From assembly GCA_034620365.1 (NCBI GenBank), contig JAQGEQ010000048.1, positions 2,170,001-2,234,000 on the forward strand: a stretch of 64,000 nt of DNA. The letters are read 5' to 3'. Made by a program: the position numbers and the translations under genes. This document shows positions 11,961-25,967 of the stretch, piece after piece. Position 1 is the first letter of the stretch. Each line of letters starts with the position of its first letter. This DNA is from Pegea sp. RAD2-039 (lineage: Eukaryota; Chordata; Thaliacea; Salpida; Salpidae). The notes under the pieces are model-generated. The model had not been told where the DNA came from. It did not search any database and saw nothing but the letters and a program-made list of their open reading frames with translations.

Positions 11961-14900
11961 TTAGTTTTTGCTAATTTTCCCAACATTCAAAAAGTCCCAT
12001 ATGAGAATGGAGTCATCATGTGAGCTACTGACAATTTGAAACTCGTCAAATTGAAGCCGAAATACTCGACCTGTATGTTTCTGAAATATTTGGAGTTAGT
12101 AAAAGTGGATGAAGATGTGATAAGAGTCAACCGTCAGTGTTTGGATACAAAGACTGTGTTGTGGCGATCGCTGATCTAATGCTGCTTGTAGGTCCCATAC
12201 TTTGATTTTCCTACAATCATACAAATGAAGAGAAGAGATGTGAGCAGATAGAAAACACAAACCCGTCATAAGCTCCACTAACGATCCTCTTATCATCAAA
12301 TCTAATACATCGTACTAATTCTTCATGACCTTCTAGAATCCTCAAACAAACTCCGGATTCGATATCCCACAATCTGAAAAAGCCACTTTGTTGTAGTATT
12401 TCACATGATAACTACGGAATGGTGCAAACCTGATGGTGTTATCTGATGAACCACTGACTACTAGTTGATTTCTGTATTGAAGGCAAGCAATTCCTCTGCG
12501 GTGCCCATTCAAGGTCCTCACAAATTCACAAGACGAAGTAACCCAAACCTATCATCATCATCATTCACAATCTCTGCATTTCACAAATCACCTTTATAGT
12601 TCGATCCCCTGATGCTGACACGATGTATTTGTCATCAAAGTCTACAACATTAACTGCTGCCCGGTGGCCAACCAATACACGCCTCATGTTAATTTCACGA
12701 GCTGATACCATGTCCCATACTGCAATGGACCGGTCCTGTAGATGAAAGTTAACCTTGGTCAAAAAACTTTAAGGATTTGTGACAAATGGAAGATTTTTTG
12801 AAGTTATTTGAAAAAAAAAATGAGTTGAATTTAAGTCACATTCAGCTGAGAGTGCCAAAGAAGTGTAAATAAGAAAGCAAATAACCCAAAATCAGTTGAT
12901 AAATTTGATTGAAAGTAAACAGAATATCGAAACAATATTTATAGAAATTGTGAGTGAACAAATCAGACGTTTGTTTGTTTATTAAAAAATTGACTAGAAA
13001 TAATATTTATAGATTTCAAAAACAGTTAATCGAAGTTATGTGGCATAAAAAAGCAAATAACTGAAGTATTTTAATATCACCATAAACATGAATGACCAAT
13101 TAAAAGTTGACTTGATAGAAATTGGAAGTATTCGTCAACACGACTTCAAAACTATAAAAAATCAGTTCGTAGTAATTTCAAGGAAAATATTAAAGTAATT
13201 CTGAATATTTTCACAAGAGATGTCAACACCTAAGCTAAAAGCTCAAGGTTGTGTTGTAAACAAACCATGAAGGTGACGCAAGCCTCTATTTACTTTTAAT
13301 AACATCAAGTATAAAAACGAACAGATTGAAAAGATGTTTATATAAGTCAAAACAGTTTGATAGAAAAGCGTTGAAGCTGTTACCTTCGAGCAAGTGACCA
13401 TCAAACCATCATCAAACCTCAGATGCAAAACAGCCTCACAGTGATGGACCAGGGTATTGACAGCTTCGCCAGTATTTACGTCCCATACGCTGGTCAGAAA
13501 GAAATTTGAAGTTTTGATAATAAAAAGCAAATAAGAAGATTTACCGAACAGTTGAGTCAGAGGATCCGGTGATGATGACATTGTTATCATATTGAAGACA
13601 CAAAACTGAACCTGTGTGTCCGTTCAGTATCTGAAAGTAGAGAGGAGTAATTTTGTGCATCTATTTTCAACTACACTTAAATATTTGCTTCATTTTCAAT
13701 TGAAAATAGAATAAGATTACACAGCTGATGACGCTATTTTAGCATCTCACACCAATATTTGCTTTTATTCAACTTTCAACCAACTTAAAAACTATTTTAC
13801 AAACGAAAACAGCCCACGAATTTAATGATGATTAAAATTTGGCAAAAAAACTAAACAAAAAAATCTACTTAATAAAAAAATGATCAATTTAACCACCTTC
13901 GTGTTTTCAAGTGTTTTTCGATCCCATAATTTAATCGTGTTGTCTCGAAGTCCAGAAACAATTTTTTCATCATCATATTGCAGGCAATAAACTCCTTTAC
14001 TGTTATCACTTCTGCAGTGGATTTTTCTTAAATCATAATTACCATTTCTCCAATTATCTTCAATATTCTATTTAAAAACAACATCACTTAAAATACCAGA
14101 AAGTTGAAGGTGTCAACTACAACAAGGTTTTAGAAAGATGTTAAACATTTTATCATTAATATGTTTGAGATCATTGAATAAAAAAGCTGATAATTAAAAT
14201 TAAGAATTAAATGAAAATGATAATGTAAAAATTGTCAAAAATCAAATGTTTGTATAAAAATAAAACAAACTTTGATGTCAGCGACAATTGTAGGGTAAAG
14301 TTTTCTGTAATTTGCATCTATATGAGCTCCTCTTTTAAAAACATCTTGACCCCTAAAATGAAAAATCAGAAAACTGAAAACATGAAACCTGTAGTAGACT
14401 GACCACGACTTTCGACGTTCTGATAAACCTTTCCACAAAGAATTATTTTTGATATTATGTTGGATTAAACGACGCCATATATGCCCTTCTTGTATAACAC
14501 GGAACCATTCACGACAAACCTGTTCTGCTGCATACAATGAATTTGCATCCAAATAACAAAGTATGGTTTCAGCTACATGAGTTAGTCCACGTTCTAATGT
14601 TGAAAAAAGTGTTGAAATTTACATGATTTATATATCAGTAAATAGTAGTTACCCGGTAAAACAGATATGAAGTCCCTCTGTAACATTGGCTTTAGATAAC
14701 TGTTGATCTGCCCATGCTGATGATGGCACATCCGATTTAGAATCAGTTCAGCAAAATTAACCTGTAGTAAAACATTAATAAGAAATTCTAGCTCATTATA
14801 AAGCACAGAAGTTTTTCACAAAGAATTGTTCTTCAAAAACGTTTTAGAGTTAAACAAGACAAAGAAAAAAGTAGTAAAAGATTTTGTAAACATTTCAGAT

Positions 14901-17000
14901 TGTTCCATTTAAACATCACAAAAGAAGATTATTTCGTAACAGCATAAACATGAGAGGATAGAAACACAAATAGATTAACAATTATGTCTGATCAGCTCTA
15001 AGTTGTGATCACTGATAAAATGCAGCCATAAATATTAAATTCTAGTTTTATCGTGATTAACCCAAGTGACTTTAAAACAGTTTCGTTATCAAGTTGTTTC
15101 GAATTGTTAGTTTTTGGTGTGGCAGAAGACCTATCATTAACATTTTTTTGACTAGATGATAAAAATCCGTTGAAATTTTGAAATCATCTAAATTTTTTTT
15201 CTTGAATGAAAAATTAATAAAACCATGACAAGCTTGATATGTCAAAATAAACTAAATTTAAAAAGTAACAAAACAATTTTGTTCAACAAAAAGCTATTCT
15301 AGAAAAGAACTGAAGCTGAAATGTTTGTTTATTTATTAATTTTTCAATTTAGGAAGCACAAAAATATTCGACTTTTAGTTCACGAACGGTTTCCTTCAAA
15401 TAATGAAAAATGATCAGATGTCATCAGATGAAAATAAGTTACAAGATGTAGTCAAAGAAAAAGTGAAGGTCAAAATAATTCGAAATATTTGTTCTTGTAA
15501 AAGCGCTATGGTGAATAAAATAAACTAAATTATTTATATTTAGAATTTTCATCTAAAAACATTTATAAGTAAACAAATTACTTGTTCAGCTTCATTCCAA
15601 TTATCAAACGATTTTATGCAAACTTCTTTTTCTTGAAGGTATTGTTCAGAAAAGGAATTAAAATCAGGAGACTCTTTGCTTAAAGAACCATTCTCAGATT
15701 CAGCATCATGCATACATATATCAGATGATCTTGATTTCATAAAATCTTCGTCAGCAGTGAAGTTGTCACCTTCAGAAAGATGATGAGAAGAATGGCGGCG
15801 GTTACTTCTAGATGGGTGGTAGGGAGGATCACTTTGACTTATGTCATGGGCAATAGAAACTGGGATTCCCTGCGAATAAATATTTCATATTTAAAGTTCA
15901 AAGAAGAAAAATAAGTAATAACTGGAAGTACTAAGACAAAAAGCTACATTCAATATTCATGATTCAGTAAACACAGCTTTAATTTCATTTAAACTATCTA
16001 GTTAATCATATACAGTAGAATAAAATAACAAAATTGATGGAAATAAGAGCAAAATCAGTCAGCTGATTAAAACCTCAATGTATACTTAAATTTCTACTAA
16101 AGAAACTAAAACATAAGCTTTAGAACTCCTTCGTACTGCTTAAAAACAACATTTCAATCCAGCTATTTTCAAAGTAAAATCATTTTTCTGATAGAATTTT
16201 TTCAGTATAATTCAGCTTTTAATTTGATTATTCACAGAATACTCTGTATAAATATTTTTTTGGATTTACTGAAAATAAAACTGAAATGCCATCATTAGAT
16301 GCTCTAAATTCATGATTCTATTAGTGTTTTAAAAGGATGAAACGTAAATTAGGAAAACGCAAATGATAGGATGAACAACCAGTTTAAATGATGAGAGACT
16401 AATGACTTTTTGATATCTTATGTATAAAAAGACTTGAAAATAATCAAATTACTGAAATATGGACTGTTCCAGACAAATTTTCATCCATTGCTTCATCATT
16501 AGAAGATTCTTCTTCAGCAGGCCTAATATTTTGTACTTCCATATGGTGTGGTGATTCAGAAACCTAGAATACAAATAAATTTCTTTTTATAAATCTTTGT
16601 AAGGTTTTTATTTCTATTTAAAAAGGTTCTCTAAGTTTTAATTTTGTTAAAATAAAATTTCTATGTAAATGAGATTAATATAATATGACAGCAAAATTTG
16701 TACTTAAAGTAAAAAAGTTCACTTTGAGAATTTAAAGAATCATTTCACAAGCAATGCTACAAGTTATTATATATTGGTGATTTACAAACAAACAAAAAAA
16801 TACAGCATTTTAAATGTATTTAATTAAAACTTTTTAACATTAATAAAATATCTCAATACAAGTATTATTAAGAAATAAAATTTAAAATAAAATTTCATAA
16901 GTAGTGATTAATTTAATAATGAAATAAGTTGAAATACCATTCTTCTTTCATGACCATGATCATCTGTTTCAAATATACATTCATCTGGGTCACTATCCAT
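11961..17000 (-). CDS. BTRC/FBXW11: Beta-TrCP F-box/WD40 ubiquitin-ligase subunit
   Basis: Fourteen coding exons join in frame to 598 aa: 17000-16938, 16563-16453, 15869-15582, 14761-14653, 14593-14389, 14352-14271, 14067-13897, 13630-13545, 13489-13384, 12735-12589, 12548-12430, 12373-12263, 12210-12132, 12080-11961. Beta-TrCP is the substrate receptor of the SCF E3 ligase, binding phosphodegrons of beta-catenin and I-kappa-B. In order: a divergent acidic N terminus; the dimerisation segment [15 protein letters not shown] leading to [20 protein letters not shown]; the F-box ([20 protein letters not shown], CREWFRV); then seven WD40 repeats, e.g. [40 protein letters not shown] and [11 protein letters not shown]. 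The basic blade residues that contact phosphoserine in the family appear conserved. Vertebrates have two paralogues; I cannot say which this represents. The C terminus is short ([11 protein letters not shown]) and a small intron follows the stop. Confidence 0.95.
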
Positions 17001-20000
17001 TTTAATTTTTGAAAAAATGTTGAAAAAGCAAAGTTGAACGCTTAAGACAGAAATACTTCTAATAACAATATTAATTCAGCAAAAGTCATAAAAAAACTAT
17101 ATCTCATTAAGATGATTCTAAATCTACTAATGATTTCTATAAACATTCCAAAAGATGACAGTTTCAAGTATACATAATCAGCTACAAAAATTAGGATTTA
17201 TAAACTTTAAAACACTAATAAAAAACTTAAATATTTAAACACATTAATTTCTTGAAAACAATTTTTAAAGATTAAACAAGGTTTAGTGATGAAATATTTC
17301 TATTTGACCTAAATTCATTGAGCTTGATTTATTTATTATAAAAATTTCAACTAACATAAAAATATAATTGTGTGCATAAGTATCAAAAGAATAAAAATCT
17401 GATAAAATAAATAAAATTTTGCTTGAAAATTTATTACAAATACATGAAAATAAAAGAAAACATTATTTAATTGATAAAAGTAAAAACTATATATTTAGTA
17501 ATACATAAATAAAACTATTAGACAAGATAAATAAAAGCTTATATGGTAAATATCATAATAAATATAATTTAAATAATTGTGTAAACTAATGTACAGTGTA
17601 AGTCAATTTCTATAATGAATTTCACAATAGAACAACTCAACTTCCAGCTTATTTATTAACTATTGATTTACAAAATAAGAAATGTTATAAGCTGAACAAG
17701 TTGAATCAATAATTTTAAAATAAAAAAGCAAGTTGTTCAAATTAATTAAGATATTAATTAAAATCAAAATATTTGTTGTTTATACTACATACTTACGACC
17801 CAATTTAGGTTTATACTTTAAATATAATTTATGAGTTTCTTTTAATCTTTAAGTTAAATTTTATTCAATAGAAAAGTGATCTATAACTATCTTAGTTATC
17901 ACAAACACTTTATTGAGCACTATAGGTGCTAAAAATCAAAATTAAACACTAAAAACATATTAACAATAACAATATTTGCTGGCTTCCTTGATATGGGCTC
18001 AAAAAATAAAGGCTTCAGATTTATATTAAAGAAATATTTTGAAATAAACAACAATTATTTTAATATGTAGAATTTATCTACTAATGAAAAAAAAATATTA
18101 ATTTTTTATTTCAATTGAAATTTCATAAAATAAAAATGATAAAAAGAAAAACATTTAAAAGAATATATCAATGAATAAAAAGCTTATAAAACCTAGAAGC
18201 ATTATTTAAAAAAGTGAAAACATTAAATGGTTGTCGCTGCCTAGAGCTACAACAGAGAAGTTAGTGTGACCCGATTATTTTTTCAATAACTTTTTGGTTC
18301 ATCTCTTTTCAGATAAAATTAAAGTAATTATCATTTTTTTACAAAAGTAAAGTTTTTAAACTTAATGTTTGATATAAATGAATGTGATAGTTTAAAATTG
18401 AATTCAATTTAAGCAAAACTTAACAAACGTTGATTTAAACTCTACAAGACTTAGGGTTATGGTTTGTTATGATAAAGATCAAAAACGAAAGAATCCTAAA
18501 TTCAGCATAATTATTATTAATAAAACCAGCAGCAAATAAGTAGATCTGTATTCATCTAAAAACTAAATTGAAATTCTTTCATATTTAGAACAACTTTTCA
18601 TTTCACAATAACTGTCTGAAAGTTATATGGTTTTGCCAATATTCAAAGACTTGTGATAAAACTCATAATTATCTATAATTATAGTGTCAAAAAAGAATCT
18701 ACGGAATTCAATTGTAGTATTCTATTTATACCAGCAAAGATGCTGAACAAAGTTTTTATTCAGTTTATGTAAAGAAAACTTTTTAAACCACTTTAATAAT
18801 AAAAAATTAACAATAATTTAACACAGCAGATTGTTTTTTAACCACTAAAATATCTTTAGTGAACTAAATAGTCTTATGGGCCTAATCTTCCAATATAAGT
18901 TTAGGTTTTTCATAATAATCATCATCATTTTTTTCATAAAATAAAAATTAATAAGAATAGAATAAAGAAGTTATTTTGACATTCACAAAAAAAATCTCTA
19001 TAGCATTTAACAAATATGCAGTCTGAAACGTGCTTCCTACTCAAATCTATATTAGGCTAAACGTTTAATAAAACTTATCCATATTTAATTAATTAGATAT
19101 AATCATGGCATTCTAAAATCCATCATTACTATATTTCGTTTTTCATACTTTAGTGTTGTTTTGTTTTAATAAACCAGCATAAGAATATTTTGCTTAGTCT
19201 GACTTTTTGGTTCTGAGCATAACAGGTAGTTCAAACTACTCTCAGATAACATGCAAAGATAACATTTTTAAGTCATTGAATTATATCTATAATGTAGTAT
19301 AATTAAAGTTTATACTAAATAGTATTAAATCATTTTGTTAAATTAAACTAGTAAATCATTCAAGTTATATTTGTATTAACGAAACAGTCTGTTTAATAAA
19401 AGTATTTAGACTTTACACAATTTTATCTCGTTTAGCCAAGTTTTATATGTACTTGTTTGATTTTAAAAACAAAACTAATGAGTTTAAAGGCAACATCTGT
19501 TCACAAATCGGTTTATTTCGATAACTTTGAAGTCTTTTTAAATCGGTGAACAAAAAATGTACAAGAACAAACCACAAAGCTAAAAAATTTGTTGTTTTAT
19601 AGAAACATTTCTTATTCATCATTCATAAAGAATTTTTTGATTGACACTAGTTTGTAAGATATATCTTGTTTGTTGTGTTAAAGCAGAAATTAAACAAGTT
19701 CCATAAAAGTCCATATTAGTATTATTATTAGTATTATTTTATATAGTCATCATAATGAATACTCTTCTTCGTAATAATTATTGTATATTATTGTAATACT
19801 CATTAAAATTTTATTATCAAATAACATTTGTCTTATAAAACCCATTTAATAAAATAAGTTTAAATTTGCTTGTTTTATTCTTGAAGGGGTTCGAAAATTG
19901 TATAATAACAACTTTAAATCAAAATCCAATGATAGGTTAGTAGAAGAAAATACACTTTTACTGGTTACTGAGAGCAAAAAAATAATTTCACTTTTACTTT

Positions 20001-20669
20001 ATCTCTAATGACTCGATATATTGACTCTGATAATAACTTGAGGAGAATCATTTTACTAAATTAAACTCATCTAAACCAAAAACAAGCTAAAATGAGATTT
20101 TTAGAAATTTGAAATAAATTTGGACAAATAAAACCTACCATAAAAGCTTAAAGAATTTTAAATGTGGCATTTAAATATAAATAGTGATAAGTTTACGTTT
20201 AAAAATTTTAATTTAAACTTAATTAAACACTTCCAGTTATGATGATTCAAATATAAGTCAGTTTGTTTTATTTTACTGAAAAATTAAAACTGACCCAACA
20301 ATCCTGTTATTTAATCAACTGACAAGCTTTATACATTTTCAATCAAGTATTTATTTGTTACACAGATAACACCTGTATCTAGATAAACCAATAAACGTTT
20401 ACTTTAGAACATTTAAATTTAAGATTCAGAAAAAAACTGTTTAGTAAGAAGGTAGTTTTTCTATAAAAGTTATCTTTTTCGAGCCATTTAAATACAACAA
20501 TTAAATAATTTATTCAAATCAACTGTAATCTTAAAAAGAAATAAGTGACAAGTTCTGGAGTAACTTAGAGATAGAAGAAAATATTTCTTAGTTGAAAACT
20601 CAAAAAGAAAAGACAAAAACTTGACCCAGCAACATTTTTCAATTGTTATAAGCTTCGCAACAAACTGAG
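17001..20669. other. Intergenic AT-rich stretch between beta-TrCP and anoctamin
   Basis: No coding exon is visible on either strand. The only compositional break is a short G+C-richer island at about 18230-18285. The stretch presumably contains the beta-TrCP promoter and 5' UTR at its low-coordinate end and the anoctamin 3' UTR at the other. Confidence 0.4.
18230..18305 (+). other. Isolated G+C-richer island with hairpin potential
   Basis: GTTGTCGCTGCCTAGAGC followed by TACAAC can pair as GUUGU/ACAAC with an inner GCU/AGC after one mismatch, closing a six-base loop. About 40 bases downstream lies AACTTTTTGG, close to an Sm-protein site (RAU4-6GR). This arrangement would suit a small structured RNA, but I recognise no snRNA or spliced-leader sequence and it may be chance. 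Confidence 0.2.
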
Positions 20670-23600
20670 TTAAAGCTCAGTAGTACCCGTTTTTGATGTT
20701 GATGCGTTATCATTCTCATAATGAAGTTTATCTTCATTAAACTTCAATTCTAAAAAAAAGCAAAGTAAATGATGGGAGTTGTAAATAAAAAATCGGTACC
20801 TTCAAGGAATTTACGTTTAGATTTGATTAAACTATCAGCTTCTGCTTTGACGAGAATTTCTTGAACAAGGAAATGTTCTCTCTTGATTTTGTTTTGTAGA
20901 TCTCTTGGACGATCAGGAACCATGTAATCAATCAGCCACTTACACAACATCACCACGTGCTATAAGCATTAGCTTTTAATTTTGAAAATTTGAATTGAAT
21001 GTTGAGTTTACCTCCATTACAACTACAAACACAAGTCTCATTGCAAACACATGCCAGTACTGTTTAGTTGCAGTATAAGGTGCAGGATTACCGGGAGCTT
21101 CTCGATATCCTCGGTATCTGCGTGGAGAATAATGAAAATAATTTTATGAATTATCAGTTAGCAGAGTAGAGAGAAAGATAAAACTATTTTTCGTCATTAT
21201 CAGCTAAAATTGTTCTCACCGGCAAAACTCGATGTTATTTGGGTTTGAAGTTGGCATACTTATCGCTGGAAAGTCGCTTACATTGAAAACGGATAAACTG
21301 TTGTTGGTATAACCCTGTAGTTTGCAGAAGCAAGAAATTAGCAGATGTTATTTTAATCTGATACTATTTACTTTCATAGTCCAACCATCATTTGTATCGA
21401 GTGAATAAACGTAGTAATAAACCAATTTAGGAATTGCTTGTGATGTAAAAGCAATTGTAAAAGCCTTTGGATAAAATAACGTTTAAATGTTAAACAATGT
21501 AAATCTAAAAACTTGTAATCTTTATATATTTTGTTGAAGTAGAAAAAATTAAACCGATTATAGTTGTAGAAATAATTTTAATGAGAACAACATTTCGATG
21601 TAATTACTCACATTGGTAATAACCGCTAAAGTACCAAGGAAGTCAAGTAAATAATACCATACACCAATATCCGAACACTTTTGAGCTATTGGTCGTCTGG
21701 AGTGAACAATGATGAAGTAACGATAAAACTCATTAGAAATGATACCTTGATTCAGTGATCAATTTGTTAGCATCAAGACGTATTTCAAAAATGTTGTTAA
21801 TGAGAGCAAGTGCTGGTGCAAGTGGAAATGCAGCAACAAATAAAGTTGCAAAACCGAACTGAATGACTATAAAGGAAACAAGTTAACTTTCAATTTACTC
21901 ATATCAGATCAGTTCTTACCCATCTCAAGATATTCATAAAAAAGAGCTAACTGCTGGAAAGGTTGAAGATCATAATCTTGTTCCCATCTCGTGTAAATAT
22001 TATTAGGAGTCTCTTTACTTGCCATCATAGAGCGATATTGGCTGCGGCAGTCAAAATATTTAAATAAGATTAGATATAAATAATTAAGGTAAGAAATCAA
22101 TCACCGGTATTTAGTGATGGCCCAAGGCCAAGCTATTTCAACGATATTGTTCCAAAGTTGTTTTCCAAACATGATAATAACAAGTTGGATAGAAAGTTCA
22201 TACATACACCCACCAGCATCGCACTACAAATCAGTTTTAACAAGTTAGTTGCTAATAGTTAGCTCTCATCTCACCTCTTCCCATCTAGCACCAACAAAGT
22301 AGTTGTAATTAGGAGGATGTCCAGCAAGTGCGTTCTTGATAAATGCCACGTAAAAGAGATAGGAGTAATAATTGACAAATTGAAAACAAAACATCTTGAA
22401 AGTGAAACTGTCTTCGAACTCTATTTGTGTTCGTGGAAGCTCTGCGAATCATATTAGTTCAAGTAAAAGGTGTTATTAGATGTAAAAAGATTTACCCAAG
22501 TCAGTTAACCACATCGCAATTTTCTCGTAAACCTGTAAAAGAAGAGAAATTAATCTTTGAAAATTTCTAAGGAGTAAAACTGACGTTGTTAAGAACCATG
22601 ATGAGGATGAGGGAGATAAGAGATCCAGTGATTGTAGTGAGTAGTGATGGAGTTGCGTACTTACCTACTGTACCCAACGAATTATAATTAATTGAGTAAG
22701 CAAACACAGAAGATATGACAATCCGATAAATAATTACAGCCACGACAGCAGCACACACAACCAGCACCTAAATATTGAAAAACAAGTTTGAGTTCCGATT
22801 TGATAAGATGATTAACAAACCCAAAAGAAGACAGTAACAGATGAAAAACAGATTCTAGTGCAGCGATCGGTTGGTGATAAAAATGGTTCCATTCTTCTGG
22901 TAATTGGGTTGATTCTTTCGCGCGTCACCTTAGCTTCAAACTCTGGTCGAACCAAATCGCGGTCCTCATCGTAATCGATCAAATCCCATTCGTAGTTGAG
23001 ACTAAACTGAAGTCGTTTCCATGCCTCCATAAAAGTGGTAGCTAACAAAGATTGAACTTAAAAAAAGTGAAATATATTTTCGAGCACACTCACCCCACAA
23101 TGACATAAAAACTGCAAAAAATATGGTTGATGTGTTGTCGAAGATGTAGGTAATCTATTATATACATCAATTGCAACTTATTTAATCGAAAATTTTGAAG
23201 ATTACTTTTGCTGCAGTGCAGGATGTCGAGAGATTCCAGAAAGAACAGTCCTTATCACACAGAGGGCACATTATCAACCCTCCTGCATAACTATCATAAG
23301 AAGGTTCACATACTTCTTTGCTGAGATATAAAAGTAATTTGATATTCACTTGCTTGTACTCAAAGTTGTACTTGTAAAGCCATCACAACAGCCGTGTAGG
23401 ACTCGTGCAAAGACAGTAAATTAAGTTTGAGAATTAAGCAAAGACTTATGGAGAAGAAAAATTACTTAAAATACTAAAATATATTTTGAAACTTACAGCG
23501 GTATGTACGACCACAATGATATCGCACTGTATATCATGATGATCAAGCCAACAATAGTCGGATATAGCAGCATCCGCGTGTAAAATCCCAGCCATGCGAA

Positions 23601-25967
23601 ATATAGCGCAATTTTATCACCAAAATAACTCCTGCACATGCACCAAAAGCAAAAGAACAAACATGAGCAAAAGAAGCGTGACAAGTAGTAGCATATGTAA
23701 GTTAATAGCTTTAAGTTAAATTCATTTTTATTCAACCAAGTGGTGTGATGAGTTCACTGTAAACATTTTCTTGTCATGCTGTGGCGTACCACATGGCGAA
23801 TTAGATGCAGCAGCTTTTTATGAGGCACAAGTCCAAATTTGAAGTCCAACCTGAAGCTTTTACCTGATATTGTCCCCAAATTGTAATGTTAAAAGACTGT
23901 AAATGGTGACACAAATACCGACCACAGCTGGGTAACACAACATGTGGACGTATTGTCCCAAAAAAGCGAAATAAATCGCATATTTAGGTCCAAGATAATC
24001 CCTAGTTTAAGCGGTTTCATAAAATGTACACAAGAATAAATTTAGAACAAATCTAAAACAAACTAAACTGTTAATTTTAATACATTATTATGTGCTGACA
24101 ATTATCTTATACTGATATAAGACATCCTTATTTTTAAGAAATAGAGATTTATCAACAAAAATTTGAGGATGTAAATACCTGATAGCGTCGAGAGGTTGGT
24201 ACTTGTACCACCGACCCCATCTAGCCCATTCTCTATGTAATAACCCTCTCATATTGGCTTTGTTGACAATTTCAGATTTTTCAACGTCATATGAACCCTT
24301 TATAATTATATATATTAGATGTAAGGTTTTGGTACAAACGGAATAAAATAAAATTTAATAGTAAGTTACTGCTTACATCATGTAGAGGGAACACAGAATC
24401 ATAAGTCCCATCATTTATTAGTTTAGTTATTCCAACCATATTACGTTGGCTTCCGAACTTAGTTTCATTCATAATTCTGTAAGCCTGAAAACAATTATAG
24501 CAAAATAAAGATCCTAGTTAGGTTTATTTGCACATCAAAACTGATCTTTATATAATCATCATAAAAACTAAGAAATTCAAACTTTATTTTCGATTTAAAA
24601 ATTGATATTAGCTACTTTTTTATATATTAAAACTAAAGACATTAAATTGTAAATTGTAGTCTACTAAAGTTTTTTGCTGTAGCTTTTATTGAACTGTCTA
24701 CTAGTAAAAGATAACAATCAAAATAAGAACAAAACTTTTTATATCATTCAAATTAGTTGAGATAAATTAATCTAAAGTATAACTAAAAATTTGTACTATT
24801 AAGTTTTTACTGACATATATCATTGACATCAGTTTAATGACAACTTCATTTTCATTCACTTTGTAAACTTAAAACTTTACAATTCGTATAAATCTCAACT
24901 TACAATTCTAGAGCGTTGCGCATCAGTAAAGAACGTTTCCGGATTTTCCATTTCAAAGTAATCAATTTTATCTTTGAAAAACTCAGAAGTAAAGTTGTCA
25001 TTTTCCTAAAAAAGATGTTTTTGAAGCGCAAAAACGCAATCGTTTACAAAAAAATATTGTAAAAAATGATTAATCAAAAATCATTCATCTCAACATCATA
25101 AACTTACTCGATCTTCAAGTTCCGGATTATTTAGATGTAAGATCTTAGTGAAGAATTTCATATTCAGTGAGAAGCTATCACAACAACCATTTTGAGTGTC
25201 TCCTTCATCTTGATCAACTTTATCTTCTTTCAGAGGCATCTTCATCCTTAACCGCTCGGCGTAGGAAAGAAGGACTTCAAAAGGAACATGAATCTTAACG
25301 AAACAGGTCTTTTGATCTTGGGATTCCTGTAGAGAAACGATTTAAATGTCAAATTATGAATTTTTGTCTTTTTTGTATTTAATGATAAAATGGTTGCGAT
25401 GAAGTTTTGGAAAGATTATAATCATAGTAATTGTTCATATTCAAATACTAATTTCCTTGTCACGCTTTACAAACGATTTGTTTTTGAATTTAATCGAAGG
25501 TTATGTGAGTAAAATAGTTAATATTAAGTATTTTACTTTAAATAAACATAAAATCAAGTCTCAAAGTTTTGAAAAAAGTCTTCATAAAAAAACTTTGAAA
25601 CAATTTTTAAGAAATAAATAACCCACTTCTTTCGGTTCAATTTCAAGTTCCAGTCCCTTTTCTATCAGAGCACTTTCGTACACCTGACGTCTCTGGATGT
25701 TCTGATCATCACAATCCTGCTCAATATAAGCCATAACAAAATCAATTTTCCTAAGCTCATCATTGAAATGAAGGGTGGATTTCAACTTCTGTAAAATTAA
25801 AAAAAAAGTCAAATAACAGATTTCCTTAATCTCACTATTTTGATCAAAGTTAAAAAATCATTGACTGAAAACTTCAAATGTTCTTCAAATTTGGTGAATC
25901 AGACCTCATTGTTTTTATCAGGTCCATTCCACAAGAGTTTTATAAACGCCCAACAGTTGCCAAACAT
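20670..25967 (-). CDS. ANO5-like: Anoctamin (TMEM16), ANO5/ANO6-like
   Basis: Twenty-two exon positions join in frame to 891 aa (890 with the alternative exon 7b): 25967-25905, 25788-25627, 25326-25108, 25005-24904, 24484-24377, 24297-24179, 24001-23864 (7a), 23320-23206, 23154-23094, 23041-22821, 22767-22585, 22532-22496, 22441-22275, 22223-22105, 22041-21920, 21866-21746, 21696-21612, 21464-21372, 21314-21220, 21117-21012, 20959-20800, 20749-20670. Anoctamins are ten-helix membrane proteins acting as calcium-gated chloride channels and/or lipid scramblases. Landmarks: [12 protein letters not shown] and [13 protein letters not shown] in the cytosolic N domain, [11 protein letters not shown] in loop 1, [22 protein letters not shown]-type loop, C-terminal basic helix. 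The calcium-site acids of TM6-TM8 are all present: NNIVE, YEYLEM and NIFEIRLDA. The motif wording is closest to vertebrate ANO5/ANO6; the exact subtype is inferred. Confidence 0.95.
23497..23631 (-). CDS. Alternative anoctamin exon 7b (second copy of the TM1 exon)
   Basis: 135 nt bounded by TGTGCAG|GAGT and CCGCT|GTAAGT. It starts by completing an AG|N codon and ends with two bases of a codon, exactly like exon 7a (24001-23864, 138 nt), so either can join exon 6 to exon 8 in frame. The product reads [20 protein letters not shown] for the first 20 residues against [20 protein letters not shown] in 7a; about 20 of 39 aligned positions are identical by my count. Both encode the first membrane helix. 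Exon 7b is the more typical of the two for the family (YFAWLGFYT). The two are separated by a 232-nt intron. Confidence 0.85.
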
